A stretch of DNA of 64,000 nucleotides from Starkeya sp. ORNL1 (GCF_012971745.1 NZ_CP048834.1:310001-374000), one strand, 5' to 3'; positions 25,482 to 35,092 are shown, counted from the first letter of the stretch. Translations and numbers: made by a program. The notes: generated from the sequence alone by a model not told the origin.

Positions 25482-25589
25482 GGGATTTCACCTGAAATGT
25501 TGGAATTGAACGCGGCCGAAAATAGGAAACGGCATGTGACGAGAACGTGTCAGCTGCCAGGTCATCGGTCTGATTTGTAAGTGAATAAT

Positions 25590-25931
25590 ATGAGCGATCG
25601 TGAGTTACCAAAGGTTATATTTCGTTACGTCAGCGCCGTACCGCGCACGATTCTGCGCATTCCGATACTTACCTATCGTTATACACTGTCCTCCTTCATG
25701 GGGCGTCAGTGCCGATATTTGCCGACGTGTTCCGAATATGCCGATACGGCAATCGCCACCCACGGCGCCTGGGCGGGCGGCTGGATGGCGGCGGGGCGCA
25801 TCTGCCGCTGCCACCCCTGGGGCGGCTCCGGATTCGAGGCGGTGCCTGTCGAATTGCCGCCAAATGGCGTGTGGTATATGCCGTGGCGCTATGCGCGCCG
25901 GCCTTCGAGCTGGGTGCGTAAAGTCGACTGA
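25590..25931 (+). CDS. yidD: Membrane protein insertion efficiency factor YidD
   Basis: YidD is a small membrane-associated protein that aids YidC-dependent insertion. The product is 113 residues. The family pattern [11 protein letters not shown] and C-H-P-W-G-G-S-G is complete. The ATG at 25590 is used; a GTG at 25581 would add three residues. The rpmH-rnpA-yidC cluster often next to yidD is not here. thrS follows 59 bp downstream. Confidence 0.95.
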   Translation: MSDRELPKVIFRYVSAVPRTILRIPILTYRYTLSSFMGRQCRYLPTCSEYADTAIATHGAWAGGWMAAGRICRCHPWGGSGFEAVPVELPPNGVWYMPWRYARRPSSWVRKVD

Positions 25932-25990
25932 TTACCGCTGACCAACAAGCCTACCTGCGTGGTTCGCAGGAGTGGGCAGGAGAAAAGCCG

Positions 25991-27955
25991 ATGATCCATC
26001 TCACCTTCCCCGATGGCGCTGTGCGTGAGTTTGCTCCCGGCACCACGGGCGCCGAGGTCGCCTCGTCGATTGCCAAGTCACTGGCCAAGAAGTCGCTGGC
26101 CATGAAGCTCGACGGCACGCTGGCCGACCTGTCCGATCCGATCACCACCGATGCGAAGTTCGAGCTCGTCACCCGCGAGAGCCCGGAAGCGCTGGAACTG
26201 ATCCGCCACGACGCCGCGCACGTGCTGGCGGAGGCGGTGCAGGAGCTGTGGCCGGGTACCCAGGTGACCATCGGCCCGGTGATCGAGAACGGCTTCTATT
26301 ACGACTTCTTCCGCAACGAACCGTTCTCGCTGGAGGATTTCGCTGCGATCGAGAAGAAGATGCGCGAGATCATCGCCCGCGACGCGCCCTTCACCAAGGA
26401 AGTGTGGAGCCGCGACGAGACCAAGCGCGTCTTCGCCGAGAAGGGCGAGGCGTTCAAGGTCGAGCTGGTGGATGCGATCCCTGCCGACCAGTCGATCAAG
26501 ATCTACAAGCAGGGCACCTGGTTCGATCTCTGCCGCGGCCCACACATGCCGAGCGTCGGCAAGATCGGCAATGCCTTCAAGCTGATGAAGGTGGCCGGCG
26601 CCTATTGGCGCGGCGATTCCAACAATCCGATGCTGACCCGCATCTACGGTACCGCCTGGCGCACCCAGGAAGAGCTCGACAACTATATCCACCAGCTCGA
26701 GGAAGCCGAGAAGCGCGACCACCGCCGGCTCGGGAGGGAGATGGACCTGTTCCACTTCCAGGAGGAAGGGCCGGGCGTCGTGTTCTGGCACCCGAAGGGC
26801 TGGACCCTGTTCCAGGGCCTCGTCTCCTATATGCGCCGGCGGCTCGCCGCCGACTATGCCGAGGTCAATGCCCCGCAGGTGCTCGACAAGTCGCTGTGGG
26901 AGACCTCCGGCCATTGGGGCTGGTACAAGGAGAACATGTTCAAGGTGCAGTCCGCGGGCGACGGCACCGAGGACGAGCGCGTGTTCGCGCTGAAGCCGAT
27001 GAACTGCCCCGGCCATGTGCAGATCTTCAAGCACGGCCTGAAGAGCTATCGCGACCTGCCGATGCGCCTCGCCGAGTTCGGCGCGGTGCACCGCTACGAG
27101 CCGTCCGGCGCGCTGCACGGGCTGATGCGGGTGCGCGGCTTCACCCAGGACGATGCCCACATCTTCTGCACCGAGGAGCAGATGGCGGCGGAGTGCCTGA
27201 AGATCAACGATCTGATCCTCTCGACCTATGCCGATTTCGGCTTCGACGAGATCATCGTGAAGCTCTCCACCCGACCCGACAAGCGGGTCGGCTCCGACGA
27301 GGTGTGGGACCACGCCGAGGAGGTGATGGGCCGGGTGCTGGAGCAGATCGCGGCGCAGTCCAACCGCATCAAGACCGGCATATTGCCGGGCGAGGGCGCC
27401 TTCTACGGGCCGAAGTTCGAATACACGCTGCGCGACGCCATCGGCCGCGAATGGCAGTGCGGCACCACGCAGATCGACTTCAATCTGCCGGAGCGCTTCG
27501 GCGCCTTCTATGTCGATGCCGACGGCACCAAGAAGACCCCGGTGATGATCCACCGTGCCATTTGCGGCTCGATGGAGCGCTTTACCGGCATCCTCATCGA
27601 GCATTTCGCCGGGCACTTCCCGCTGTGGCTGGCGCCGATCCAGGCGGTGGTGGCGACCATCACCTCCGAGGGTGACGAGTACGCGCAGGAGATCGTCGCG
27701 CTGGCGAAGAAAGCCGGCCTGCGGGTCGAGCTCGACGTGCGCAACGAGAAGATCAACTACAAGGTCCGCGAGCACTCGCTGGCCAAGGTGCCGGCGCTGA
27801 TCGTGGTCGGGCGCAAGGAGGCGGCGGAGCGCACCGTCTCCATCCGCCGGCTCGGCTCGCAGAACCAGACCTCGATGACGCTTGAGGAGGCGCTGGCGTC
27901 GCTGGTCGACGAGGCGACGGCGCCGGACGTGGTGAGGGATAAGGCGGCGGCCTGA
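25991..27955 (+). CDS. thrS: Threonyl-tRNA synthetase
   Basis: ThrS charges tRNA-Thr. The 654-residue protein has the full bacterial layout: TGS domain (about 1-65), editing domain (about 70-230, with H-D-A-A-H-V-L-A), class II catalytic core (about 250-540, with K-P-M-N-C-P-G-H for the zinc ligand Cys) and anticodon-binding domain (about 545-645). GGCAGGAG precedes the ATG. A small CCTGCG-TGGTT-CGCAGG hairpin lies at about 25953-25969, just upstream of that site, and might affect initiation. Confidence 0.98.
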   Translation: MIHLTFPDGAVREFAPGTTGAEVASSIAKSLAKKSLAMKLDGTLADLSDPITTDAKFELVTRESPEALELIRHDAAHVLAEAVQELWPGTQVTIGPVIENGFYYDFFRNEPFSLEDFAAIEKKMREIIARDAPFTKEVWSRDETKRVFAEKGEAFKVELVDAIPADQSIKIYKQGTWFDLCRGPHMPSVGKIGNAFKLMKVAGAYWRGDSNNPMLTRIYGTAWRTQEELDNYIHQLEEAEKRDHRRLGREMDLFHFQEEGPGVVFWHPKGWTLFQGLVSYMRRRLAADYAEVNAPQVLDKSLWETSGHWGWYKENMFKVQSAGDGTEDERVFALKPMNCPGHVQIFKHGLKSYRDLPMRLAEFGAVHRYEPSGALHGLMRVRGFTQDDAHIFCTEEQMAAECLKINDLILSTYADFGFDEIIVKLSTRPDKRVGSDEVWDHAEEVMGRVLEQIAAQSNRIKTGILPGEGAFYGPKFEYTLRDAIGREWQCGTTQIDFNLPERFGAFYVDADGTKKTPVMIHRAICGSMERFTGILIEHFAGHFPLWLAPIQAVVATITSEGDEYAQEIVALAKKAGLRVELDVRNEKINYKVREHSLAKVPALIVVGRKEAAERTVSIRRLGSQNQTSMTLEEALASLVDEATAPDVVRDKAAA

Positions 27956-27976
27956 CGGCTTCGCCTCTACACAAGT

Positions 27977-28115
27977 CGTCATCCCGGCCGAAGCACCGAG
28001 GTGCGTAGAGCCGGGATCGCGTGAAGGTTGGGAGCGCCTTCTGCTTTTTCACGGCGAAGGAGGCGATCCCGGTCGTTCGCGATCCCGGCTCGGCCTGCGG
28101 CCGTCCGGGATGACG
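27977..28115. repeat. Intergenic palindromic repeat, family A copy 4 (longer form)
   Basis: The ends CGTCATCCCGG and CCGGGATGACG are inverted as in copies 1 and 2, but the interior is about 35 bp longer, with an additional GCGATCCCGG segment. It lies between convergent thrS and the ParA-like gene. It shows that the family varies by internal duplication. Confidence 0.75.
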
Positions 28116-28137
28116 GCGAAATGTGAAGAGAGGGGCC

Positions 28138-28779
28138 TTACGCCCCCATGTGCCGCCTGATTTCGGCGGCCAGCGCCTCGATCTCCAGCGCGCCCTTGCT
28201 GCCGGGCGCGGTCTCCAGGATGGTCCGGCCGTCGCCCATGCTGGCGGCGAAGGCGACGCGGTTGCCGAGCCGGGTTTCCGCTGCCGGATGGCCGAGCGCG
28301 CGGATCGCGGCGCTGATCTCCTCGGTGAGCGCCACCCGCGACAGTGCGCGGTTGATGATGAGCAGCGAGGTGACGCCCTCCTTGGCGATCATCTCCAGCG
28401 TCGGCTGCGTGGCCCACAGATCGATCGGGGTCGGCTGCACCGGCACCGCGACCAGCGCGGCGGCTTCGATGGCCGGGCGGGATTCGATGTCCGATTTCGG
28501 CGGGGTGTCGATGACGACGATGTCGTAGTCGCGGGCGAGGCTGCGCGCCTCGCGCCGGGCACCCCAGCCGCTGGCGGTGCGGAAATCGAGGCCGGTATGG
28601 TCCTCGCCGAGGTTCGCCTCACGCGCCTCGAACCATTCCCCGAGGCTGCCCTGCGGATCGCAATCCAGCAGTGCCACACGCTCGCCATTGCGGGATAGGG
28701 CCACTGCCAGATGCGCAGCGACCGTCGTCTTGCCCGAGCCGCCCTTCTGCTGGGCCAGCGTGATGATTCGCCCGCTCAT
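28138..28779 (-). CDS. Orphan ParA-family ATPase
   Basis: This 213-residue protein has the deviant Walker A K-G-G-S-G-K-T-T (residues 12-19) of ParA/MinD proteins, then D-C-D-P-Q-G-S near 39 and V-I-D-T-P-P near 94. No ParB or centromere-like repeats are adjacent, so it may position another cargo. The ATG at 28779 starts directly at the P-loop strand. An intrinsic terminator separates it from the upstream L,D-transpeptidase gene. Confidence 0.9.
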   Translation of the reverse strand: MSGRIITLAQQKGGSGKTTVAAHLAVALSRNGERVALLDCDPQGSLGEWFEAREANLGEDHTGLDFRTASGWGARREARSLARDYDIVVIDTPPKSDIESRPAIEAAALVAVPVQPTPIDLWATQPTLEMIAKEGVTSLLIINRALSRVALTEEISAAIRALGHPAAETRLGNRVAFAASMGDGRTILETAPGSKGALEIEALAAEIRRHMGA

Positions 28780-28782
28780 AAT

Positions 28783-28810
28783 AAAACCTGCCCCGTGCGG
28801 GGCAGGTTTG
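28783..28810 (-). terminator. Intrinsic terminator of the L,D-transpeptidase gene
   Basis: A perfect 11-bp stem (28784-28794 with 28799-28809) and a GTGC/GCAC loop are followed on the minus strand by TTTTATT. It lies 39 bp past the transpeptidase stop and only 4 bp before the ParA-like ATG. Confidence 0.85.
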
Positions 28811-28848
28811 CATCGCAACAGACTGGCTGCAACCCTTATCGGTTGCGG

Positions 28849-29571
28849 TCAGGAGGTTTTCGCCCCGCTGCCGAGCACCACGACCTTGGTGCCCACCGCG
28901 ACGCGGCTGTAGAGGTCGATGGCGTCCTGGTTGATCATGCGGATGCAGCCCGACGACACATTGGTGCCGATGGTGTTCGGCTCCACCGTGCCGTGGATGC
29001 GGTAGAGCGTGTCCTTGTTGTTCTGCCACAGATACATGGCACGGGCGCCGAGCGGGTTGCCGGGGCCGCCATGCATGCCGATGCCGCTCTGCAGCTGGGT
29101 GAGCTGCGACTTGATGTCGGGGCGGCGGGCGATCATTTCCTTCGGCGGATACCAGTCCGGCCATTCCTGCTTGGAATTGATGGTCGCGGAGCCGGACCAG
29201 GCGAACCCTTCCTTGCCGACGCCGACGCCGTAGCGCATCGCACGGCCGCCCGGCATGATGTAGTAGAGGAAGTGCGCGCTGGGATCGATCACGATGGTGC
29301 CGGGCGCTTCGCGGCCGCTGTAGTCGACTTCGCGGCGCAGGAACACCGGATTGATGTTCGAGGTGTCGACCGCGGCGATGGGAAAGCGATCCTGCACCGG
29401 GCCGTACATGGAAGCGTTGCTGGGCATGGCGGCCAGCGGCGCCGGGGTGATCGGCTCCATGAGCGACGTGCGGTTGGCCGACGTTGAGGTCTGGCTGCAG
29501 GCACCCAGGCCGAGAGCAAGGCCGGCAATGGGCAGGCCGGCGAGGAAGGAACGGCGATTGACGTCGGACAT
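28849..29571 (-). CDS. L,D-transpeptidase (YkuD family), Tat/lipoprotein-type signal
   Basis: The 240-residue envelope protein carries the YkuD catalytic motif H-G-T-V-E-P-N-T-I-G ending at S-S-G-C-I-R-M, with His193 and Cys209. These enzymes cross-link peptidoglycan stem peptides or attach proteins. The N-terminus N-R-R-S-F-L-A-G is Tat-like and runs to L-G-A-C, a lipobox at about residue 25, so it may be an exported lipoprotein. The ATG at 29571 places the signal at the start. Confidence 0.92.
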   Translation of the reverse strand: MSDVNRRSFLAGLPIAGLALGLGACSQTSTSANRTSLMEPITPAPLAAMPSNASMYGPVQDRFPIAAVDTSNINPVFLRREVDYSGREAPGTIVIDPSAHFLYYIMPGGRAMRYGVGVGKEGFAWSGSATINSKQEWPDWYPPKEMIARRPDIKSQLTQLQSGIGMHGGPGNPLGARAMYLWQNNKDTLYRIHGTVEPNTIGTNVSSGCIRMINQDAIDLYSRVAVGTKVVVLGSGAKTS

Positions 29572-29817
29572 GGAGGGAAAAGCCTCTGGGGGAGCGGTCG
29601 ATTCGATGTTACCGGCGAGCGCGCGCTTTCGATATTGCAGGCAGGACACGCAAGGAAACTGATTTGCTTTCAAGGAGTTCCAAGCTTACGATAGGGAAGC
29701 TTGGAGCGCCGTGCCGAGTTCCTCGCCGAGGCCGCGAATACGCTACACCGCCAGCCTCACAGCTCCAGATAAACACTCTGTCATGAACGAAGGCTGTATG
29801 CGCCGAATGCCGTACCG

Positions 29818-30420
29818 TTATCTCGGCCGCGGCAGCGTTTTCACTCCGTCGACCCAGGAATAGTCGAAATAGCCGAGGCGGGCGAGCGGCTGCAAAAGCT
29901 CGGTGCGCAGCAGGCCGTTCTCGATGAAGCTGTCATCGATATGGATGCCAACGACTTCGCCGAACACCAGGAAGCGGCCTGAGGGCACGCCGCCGCGCGC
30001 CTTTACTTCAATGGTCTCGGTCCAGACGCACTCCAGTGCGCAGGGCGAGGCGGCGACGCGGGGCGGCTTCACCAGATGCGAGCGGGCGCGCTCCAGCCCC
30101 GCGAGTTCAAACTCGCTTTCATGCGAGGCGACCGGCTTGGAGGTCAAATTCACCTGCTCGATCAACGCCAGCGTGGCGAGATTGCAGACAAACTCGCCGG
30201 TGGCCTCGATGTTCTCGACCGAGTGCTTGCGTCCATCGCTGGAGAAGGCGACGACATCCGGCGCCTCGCTCACCAGATTGAAGAAGGAATAGGGGGCGAG
30301 ATTGGCGGTGCCGTCCGGTGCCAGGCTCGATATCCAGCCGATCGGGCGCGGCGTGACGATGGCCTTCAGCGGATTGTGCGGCAGGCGATCGCGGTCTCGC
30401 TTTCCCGGCTCGTAGAACAT
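29818..30420 (-). CDS. Flavin reductase-like domain protein
   Basis: The 200-residue protein has the FMN-binding split-barrel pattern of flavin reductases: A-I-V-T-P-R-P-I-G-W-I-S-S near residue 20, L-A-P-Y-S-F-F-N near 41 and F-V-C-N-L-A near 77. Such proteins supply reduced FMN or act as NADH:flavin oxidoreductases. Its ATG shares one base with the stop of the upstream nitroreductase gene (TGATG), indicating coupling. Confidence 0.9.
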   Translation of the reverse strand: MFYEPGKRDRDRLPHNPLKAIVTPRPIGWISSLAPDGTANLAPYSFFNLVSEAPDVVAFSSDGRKHSVENIEATGEFVCNLATLALIEQVNLTSKPVASHESEFELAGLERARSHLVKPPRVAASPCALECVWTETIEVKARGGVPSGRFLVFGEVVGIHIDDSFIENGLLRTELLQPLARLGYFDYSWVDGVKTLPRPR

Positions 30421-30983
30421 CAGAACCTCGTGACGATGTCGGAGAGCGCGGGGCGCGGACGGTCTTCCTGCGCCTTGGCGAGCGTGCCGATATGGACGAA
30501 GCCGACGATGCGCTCATTCTCGGCAAGGCCGAACGCGGCGCGGGTGCGCGGGTCGTAGGCGTACCATTCGGTGAGCCAGGTCGCGGCATAGCCGTGGGCA
30601 TGGGCGGCGAGCACCAGCAGCGTCGAGGCGGCAGCGCCGGACATCAGCTGCTCCCATTCCGGGATCTTGACGTGCGGGCCGGCCCTGGAGACCACCGCGA
30701 TCACCACCGGGGCGCGGGAGAGCCGAGTGCGCTCGATATTCACACGGTCGTCGTCGGCGTCCGGATTGTCTTGCCGGAAGACGCTGGCGATGGCCTCGCC
30801 GGCGCGCTCGCGGGCCTCGCCCTCGAACACCACGAAGCGCCACGGTGCGAGCTTGCCGTGGTCCGGCACGCGCGAGGCGATGGCGAGCATGGCGTCGATA
30901 TCGGCGGGGCTCGGGCCTGGGGCGGCGATGTCGAAGATTTTCGGGCTTTTGCGGGTGCGGAGCAGGGTCAGTGCATCGATCAT
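30420..30983 (-). CDS. Nitroreductase-family FMN oxidoreductase (YdjA-like)
   Basis: The 187-residue protein has R-R/K-S-P-K-I-F near residue 11 and V-P-D-H-G-K-L-A-P-W-R-F near 40, which place it in the small YdjA-like nitroreductase subgroup. These bind FMN at a dimer interface and reduce nitro or quinone compounds with NAD(P)H. It is immediately upstream of, and translationally coupled to, a flavin reductase gene, so the two may share flavin chemistry. Confidence 0.92.
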   Translation of the reverse strand: MIDALTLLRTRKSPKIFDIAAPGPSPADIDAMLAIASRVPDHGKLAPWRFVVFEGEARERAGEAIASVFRQDNPDADDDRVNIERTRLSRAPVVIAVVSRAGPHVKIPEWEQLMSGAAASTLLVLAAHAHGYAATWLTEWYAYDPRTRAAFGLAENERIVGFVHIGTLAKAQEDRPRPALSDIVTRF

Positions 30984-31096
30984 GAGCGGTTTCCTTGAAG
31001 CGCACCCGCGGTAGCACGGCGCCGACAGTGGTCCAAGCCGGACGGCAATCGCAATGACTTGAATTCGCCCCGGTTTGGAGGCACGACAAGGCTACC

Positions 31097-32167
31097 ATGC
31101 CAGTGACCGCCGCCACCGTTCCGTCGCCACTTCGTTCGCCGCCCCGGCTCGCGGCAGCGCGCGGCTTTCTTGCGGCGGCACTGGGCCTTGCGGCCATTCT
31201 CGGCGCGATGCCGGCAGCCGCCCAGCAGGCGGTGACGCAGAATCAGCAGCCGCTGTTGGCGCAGGCGCTGCCCTTCACCGGCTCGCCCGCTTCGCCGCGC
31301 CCGGGACCGCCCGGCTTCACGCCGCAGACACTGCTCAATCCGGGCGGAGCGCCGGCCGCACCCAGTGCGGGCGATCCGCACGCCGTGCTGCCGCAGCCCC
31401 CCGCCGGCAAGGCGGCGATCGGCGTCAGCGCCCGCTTCGGCGACGCAGATCCCTTTATTCCGCGCGGCCTGGTCTGGCGCGTCTTCGCCGACAAGCCGGA
31501 ATCTTCGGGCGCCTATCCGCTGGTGGCGGAGGCGGTGGAGCCGGCGCCGGTGTTCTTCCTCTCGCCCGGCGGCTATGTGGTCCATGTCTCCTACGGGCTC
31601 GCCAGCACGGCGAAGCGCATCGTGGTCGGGGCCAATTCGCGGCGCGAGCAGATGGTGATCCCGGCCGGCGGCGTGAAGTTGCAGAGCGACGTCATCGACA
31701 AGCCGATCCCGGCGCAGAAGGTCACCTTCGACATCTTCGAAGGCAGCTTCCTGCAGGGCAAGACTTCGAGCCGCCCATTCTTCCGCGGTGCCAATACCGG
31801 CGACCTGATCGTGCTGCCGGCCGGCAATTATTATGTCGTCTCCACCTATGGCGACGCCAATGCGGTGATCCAGGCCGACGTGAACGTGCAGCCGGGCAAG
31901 CTCACCGACGCCACCATCCATCACCGCGCCGCGGAAATCACTTTGAAGCTGGTGAAGAATGCCGGCGGCGATGCTTTGCCGGATACGCAATGGTCGGTGC
32001 TGACACCCGGCGGCGATACCATCAAGGAGTCGATCGGCGCCTTCCCGGTCTTCGTGCTGGCCGAAGGCGATTATGTCGCCATCGCGCGCAATGACGGCAA
32101 GACCTACACCAAGGAATTCAACGTCGAACCGGGCAAGAACAGCGATATCGAGGTGACGGCCCAGTAA
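31097..32167 (+). CDS. Secreted protein of unknown function with beta-rich repeats
   Basis: I do not recognise this 356-residue protein. It has a signal peptide (about 1-43, ending A-A-A-Q-Q) and a Pro-rich linker up to about 105. Three or four beta-rich segments follow (for example G-G-Y-V-V-H-V-S-Y, A-G-N-Y-Y-V-V-S-T-Y-G and E-G-D-Y-V-A-I-A-R) that look like repeated carboxypeptidase-regulatory-type or Ig-like units. Each ends in a pattern G-x-Y-x-V. It is probably periplasmic or surface-exposed. It diverges from the nitroreductase gene. Confidence 0.72.
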   Translation: MPVTAATVPSPLRSPPRLAAARGFLAAALGLAAILGAMPAAAQQAVTQNQQPLLAQALPFTGSPASPRPGPPGFTPQTLLNPGGAPAAPSAGDPHAVLPQPPAGKAAIGVSARFGDADPFIPRGLVWRVFADKPESSGAYPLVAEAVEPAPVFFLSPGGYVVHVSYGLASTAKRIVVGANSRREQMVIPAGGVKLQSDVIDKPIPAQKVTFDIFEGSFLQGKTSSRPFFRGANTGDLIVLPAGNYYVVSTYGDANAVIQADVNVQPGKLTDATIHHRAAEITLKLVKNAGGDALPDTQWSVLTPGGDTIKESIGAFPVFVLAEGDYVAIARNDGKTYTKEFNVEPGKNSDIEVTAQ

Positions 32168-32253
32168 GATGGCGGCGCCGTCTTATGGTCAACGCTTTCT
32201 TAAATCTGACGGGCGCATGATACCCCCGTGTAATGATCGCGTGGGCCGCTGCC

Positions 32254-33405
32254 ATGATCGTCCGTCAATTCCTGAAATGGGTGAAGACTGCGCCTGCCGC
32301 TGAACGAGCGGATGCTACCAGCGCGCTGGCGCGGGCGTATCTCCATTCCGACCTCTCCGCTGAGGATCGCCGCGCCGCCGAGGCTGCGCTGCTGCTGCTG
32401 CTGGATGACCCGTCGCCGCTGGTCCGTCTCGCCATCGCCGAGTCATTGGCCTCGCATCGGCAGGCGCCGGTCGGCATCGTGCTGGCGCTCGCCTCCGAGC
32501 CGGGCGAGATCGGCGAACTGGTGCTGGCACGCTCGCCGGTCATCAGCGTCGGCGAACTGGTCGAGGTGGTGGGCGAGGGCGACGGCTGGCGCCAGACCGC
32601 CATTGCCTCGCGTGACGTGGTGCCGGCGCCGGTTGCCGCCGCCATCGCCGAGGTCGGCGAGGCCAATGCCTGCCTGACCCTGATCGAGAATGACGGATCG
32701 GATGTGCCGGGCTTCGCGCTCGGACGCATCGTCTCACGCTTCGGCCATTTGCCCGCGGTGCGCGAGGCGCTGCTGCGCCGCGACGGCCTGCCGGCGGAAG
32801 CGCACCAGGCCCTGATCCGCTCGGTCGCCGACACGCTCTCCGCCTTCGTGGTGCAGAAGGAGTGGCTGCCGCCGGAGCAGGCCGCGCGCCTCACCAAGGA
32901 AGCATGCGAGAAGGCCACCGTCGCCATCGCTCACGGTCGACCCGCCGAAGATGTGCGCGCTTTCGTCGAGCATCTGCGCGCCAAGGGCGAGCTGACCTCT
33001 GCCCTGGTGCTGCGCTCGCTGCTCTCCGGCCAGGTGCGGTTGTTCTTCGAGGCGGTGTCGCTGCTCTCCGGCCTTCCCACCGCCAAGGTCGCGGCGCTCG
33101 CCGCCGACCGCACGGGCAGCGCCTTCCGCGCGCTCTACGACCGCGCCGGGCTGCCGCGCGGCGCCTTCGTCGCCTTCCGCACCGCGCTCGAAGTGGTGCA
33201 GAAGGCGAGCTATGTCGATGCCGGCAAGGATGGTCTCGCCGAACCGCGCGGTCTCAAGCGGCGCATCGTCGAGCGCGTGCTGGAACAGCACCGCAACATG
33301 CCCGCCGGCGAGGAAGTCGACCAGATCCTCAACCAGTTGCGCCGTTGGCAGGTGGAAGCCGCGCGCGACGAGGCGCGGGCGCTGGAAGGCGGACTGGCGG
33401 CGTAA
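32254..33405 (+). CDS. DUF2336 domain protein
   Basis: The 383-residue soluble protein is all-helical with HEAT-like repeats at its N-terminus (D-D-P-S-P-L-V-R-L-A-I-A-E near residue 54). It matches DUF2336, a family found almost only in alphaproteobacteria and of unknown function. The ATG at 32254 is chosen over the in-frame start at 32233 because I-V-R-Q-F-L-K-W fits the family's N-terminus better. Downstream lie family B repeats. Confidence 0.85.
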   Translation: MIVRQFLKWVKTAPAAERADATSALARAYLHSDLSAEDRRAAEAALLLLLDDPSPLVRLAIAESLASHRQAPVGIVLALASEPGEIGELVLARSPVISVGELVEVVGEGDGWRQTAIASRDVVPAPVAAAIAEVGEANACLTLIENDGSDVPGFALGRIVSRFGHLPAVREALLRRDGLPAEAHQALIRSVADTLSAFVVQKEWLPPEQAARLTKEACEKATVAIAHGRPAEDVRAFVEHLRAKGELTSALVLRSLLSGQVRLFFEAVSLLSGLPTAKVAALAADRTGSAFRALYDRAGLPRGAFVAFRTALEVVQKASYVDAGKDGLAEPRGLKRRIVERVLEQHRNMPAGEEVDQILNQLRRWQVEAARDEARALEGGLAA

Positions 33406-33413
33406 GCCTGCGT

Positions 33414-33521
33414 GCTTCGAGGCCGCCCTCCGGGCGGCACCTCAGCATGACGTAGTTTGTTCAAGCCCAAAGATACGACGTCATCCTGAGGTGCGAGCGT
33501 CAGCGAGCCTCGAAGGATGCT
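33414..33521. repeat. Family B repeat, inverted pair
   Basis: A left half (TTCGAGGC...GCACCTCAG) and a right half (CATCCTGAGGTGCGAGCG...CTCGAAGGATG) face each other around an AT-richer centre. The right half is nearly identical to part of 19786-19832. It lies between convergent DUF2336 and NAD kinase genes. Confidence 0.7.
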
Positions 33522-33534
33522 CGCAAGAGCGCGT

Positions 33535-34377
33535 TCAGTACGTGAACTGCTCGCGCAGAATGCGCTCCTCGATCGAATGATCGGGGTCGAAAAGCATGAT
33601 CATCGACGAGCCGGGATCGAGCCGCGCGCTCACCTTGACGACGTTCAGCACCTGGAAGTGGTCGGCGGTGGCGTTGACCGGGCGCTTCTCGGCTTCCAGC
33701 ACCGCGATCTCGACCTCGGCCGTATCCGGCACCAGCGCGCCACGCCAGCGCCGCGGCCGGAAAGCGGAGATCGGGGTGACCGCCAGCAGCGGCGTGCCCA
33801 CCGGCAGGATCGGCCCCTGCGCCGAGAGATTATAGGCGGTGGAGCCCGCCGGGGTCGCCACCAGCACGCCGTCGCAGATCAGCTCCTCCAGCCTGAGCTT
33901 GCCGTCGATCGAGATGCGCAGCTTCGAGGCCTGGTAGGATTGGCGGATCAGCGAGACCTCATTGATCGCCGGGGCGCGATAATGGTGTCCGGCGGCGTCA
34001 ACGGCTTCCATCATCAGGGGATGGATGACCACGCGCTCGGCGGCCGCCATGCGCTCGCGCAGGTCGTCGAGATAAAAGGCGTTCATCAGGAAGCCGACCG
34101 AGCCGCGATTCATGCCGTAGATCGGGATGCCGGTGTCGCGGAAGCGGTGCAGCGTCTGCAGCATGAAACCGTCGCCGCCGAGCGCCACCACAATGTCGGC
34201 CTCTTCGGGCGTTGCCGAACCGTAGCGGGCGATGAGCGCGGCGCGCGCGTCCACGGCGTCCGGGGCCTCGCTCGCGACAAAGGCGATTCGGCCATATGCT
34301 CGATATGGTTCGATGGTGCGGGAGGCGGTTGCCGCCGCGGTCTCGGCATCGTGGGAAGGACGGGCGGCTTCGTTCAT
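33535..34377 (-). CDS. nadK: NAD kinase
   Basis: NadK phosphorylates NAD to NADP. The 280-residue protein carries G-G-D-G at 67-70, the N-E-V-S motif near 148, and [15 protein letters not shown] near 181, all diagnostic. It starts with about 25 poorly conserved residues; a later start is possible. The cutA gene is divergent, with 29 bp between the starts. Confidence 0.95.
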   Translation of the reverse strand: MNEAARPSHDAETAAATASRTIEPYRAYGRIAFVASEAPDAVDARAALIARYGSATPEEADIVVALGGDGFMLQTLHRFRDTGIPIYGMNRGSVGFLMNAFYLDDLRERMAAAERVVIHPLMMEAVDAAGHHYRAPAINEVSLIRQSYQASKLRISIDGKLRLEELICDGVLVATPAGSTAYNLSAQGPILPVGTPLLAVTPISAFRPRRWRGALVPDTAEVEIAVLEAEKRPVNATADHFQVLNVVKVSARLDPGSSMIMLFDPDHSIEERILREQFTY

Positions 34378-34406
34378 GGGACGGCCGATGCGCGGGAGAC
34401 GAGGGA

Positions 34407-34742
34407 ATGGCGCCGGATGACGCGTATAGCACAGTGCTTGTCTATACGACGTGGCCTTCGCTCGTCGAGGCGGAAGCGGCCGGCCGCGCTATCGTCGCCG
34501 ACGGATTGGCCGCCTGCGTGAACATCATGCCCGGCATGATCTCGCTCTATCGCTGGCAAGGCGAGATTGAGCGCGCCGAGGAAGTGGTGATGATCCTGAA
34601 GACCCGCTCCGACCTCGCCGAGCCGGTGGCGCAGGCGGTTCGCGCGCGCCATGCCTATGACACGCCGGCGATACTGTTCATCCCGGTTGCCGGCGGCGAC
34701 GCGGAATATCTCGGCTGGATCGAGGAGGAGACGGAGGAGTGA
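34407..34742 (+). CDS. cutA: CutA-family divalent-cation tolerance protein
   Basis: The 111-residue product matches CutA1: V-L-V-Y-T-T-W-P near residue 10, L-A-A-C-V-N-I near 35 and Y-R-W-Q-G-E-I near 50. The protein forms PII-like trimers. It was linked to copper tolerance in E. coli; the true function is unsettled. The ATG at 34407 gives the usual length, whereas the longer frame from 34296 runs antisense through nadK. Confidence 0.93.
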   Translation: MAPDDAYSTVLVYTTWPSLVEAEAAGRAIVADGLAACVNIMPGMISLYRWQGEIERAEEVVMILKTRSDLAEPVAQAVRARHAYDTPAILFIPVAGGDAEYLGWIEEETEE

Positions 34743-34752
34743 TCCCGGATCT

Positions 34753-35004
34753 TCACTCCGCTTCCGGCGCGTCCTTCAGATAGGGCACGACATCGCCCTT
34801 GAGCTTGACCGTCATCGGGTTGCCGGCGCGGTCCTTGGCCTTGCCGACGGCGACGCGGATCCAGCCTTCGCTGACGCAATATTCCTCGACATTGGTCTTC
34901 TCGGCGCCCTTGAAGCGGATGCCGACGCCACGCTCCAGCAGTTCCGCGTCGTAGAACGGGCTGTTCGGGTCGGAGGAGAGGCGGTCGGGCAAGAGCTCAG
35001 TCAT
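34753..35004 (-). CDS. DUF3297 small protein
   Basis: The 83-residue basic protein (L-P-D-R-L-S-S-D-P-N-S-P-F-Y near residue 5; G-I-R-F-K-G near 28) matches DUF3297, of unknown function. Its start codon lies in a perfect 16-bp tandem duplication (34995-35010 and 35011-35026). The second copy supplies an out-of-frame upstream ATG at 35020 opening a seven-codon frame that stops just inside this gene. That could modulate initiation. Confidence 0.88.
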   Translation of the reverse strand: MTELLPDRLSSDPNSPFYDAELLERGVGIRFKGAEKTNVEEYCVSEGWIRVAVGKAKDRAGNPMTVKLKGDVVPYLKDAPEAE

Positions 35005-35026
35005 GGCAGTGCTCAGTCATGGCAGT
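34995..35026. repeat. 16-bp tandem duplication over the DUF3297 start
   Basis: GCTCAGTCATGGCAGT is repeated twice without interruption. Each copy contains CAT, the complement of an ATG, at 35002-35004 and 35018-35020. Because 16 is not a multiple of three, the two ATGs are in different frames. Confidence 0.95.
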
Positions 35027-35036
35027 GTCCGGAATC

Positions 35037-35072
35037 GTGCGGGAAGCCGCGAGTGATAGCGGTCTCCCGCAC
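35037..35072. other. Hairpin between the MBL and DUF3297 genes
   Basis: GTGCGGGA (35037-35044) pairs with TCCCGCAC (35065-35072). An inner CCGC-GCGG stem lengthens it. It follows the stop of the minus-strand MBL gene by 20 bp and lies upstream of DUF3297, but has no T-run. It is either a weak transcript end or an RNA-stabilising stem between the two genes. Confidence 0.5.
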
Positions 35073-35092
35073 GTAAATCCATCGGCGCGTGG

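Noticed and set aside
26078..27982. A 634-codon frame antisense to thrS
   Set aside because: thrS on the plus strand is unmistakable. The antisense product is His/Leu/Gly-rich with no recognisable domain, as expected from reversed GC-rich codons.
28138..28779. Chromosome partition (parAB) locus
   Set aside because: Only a ParA-like ATPase is present. There is no ParB gene and I see no parS-type palindromes nearby.
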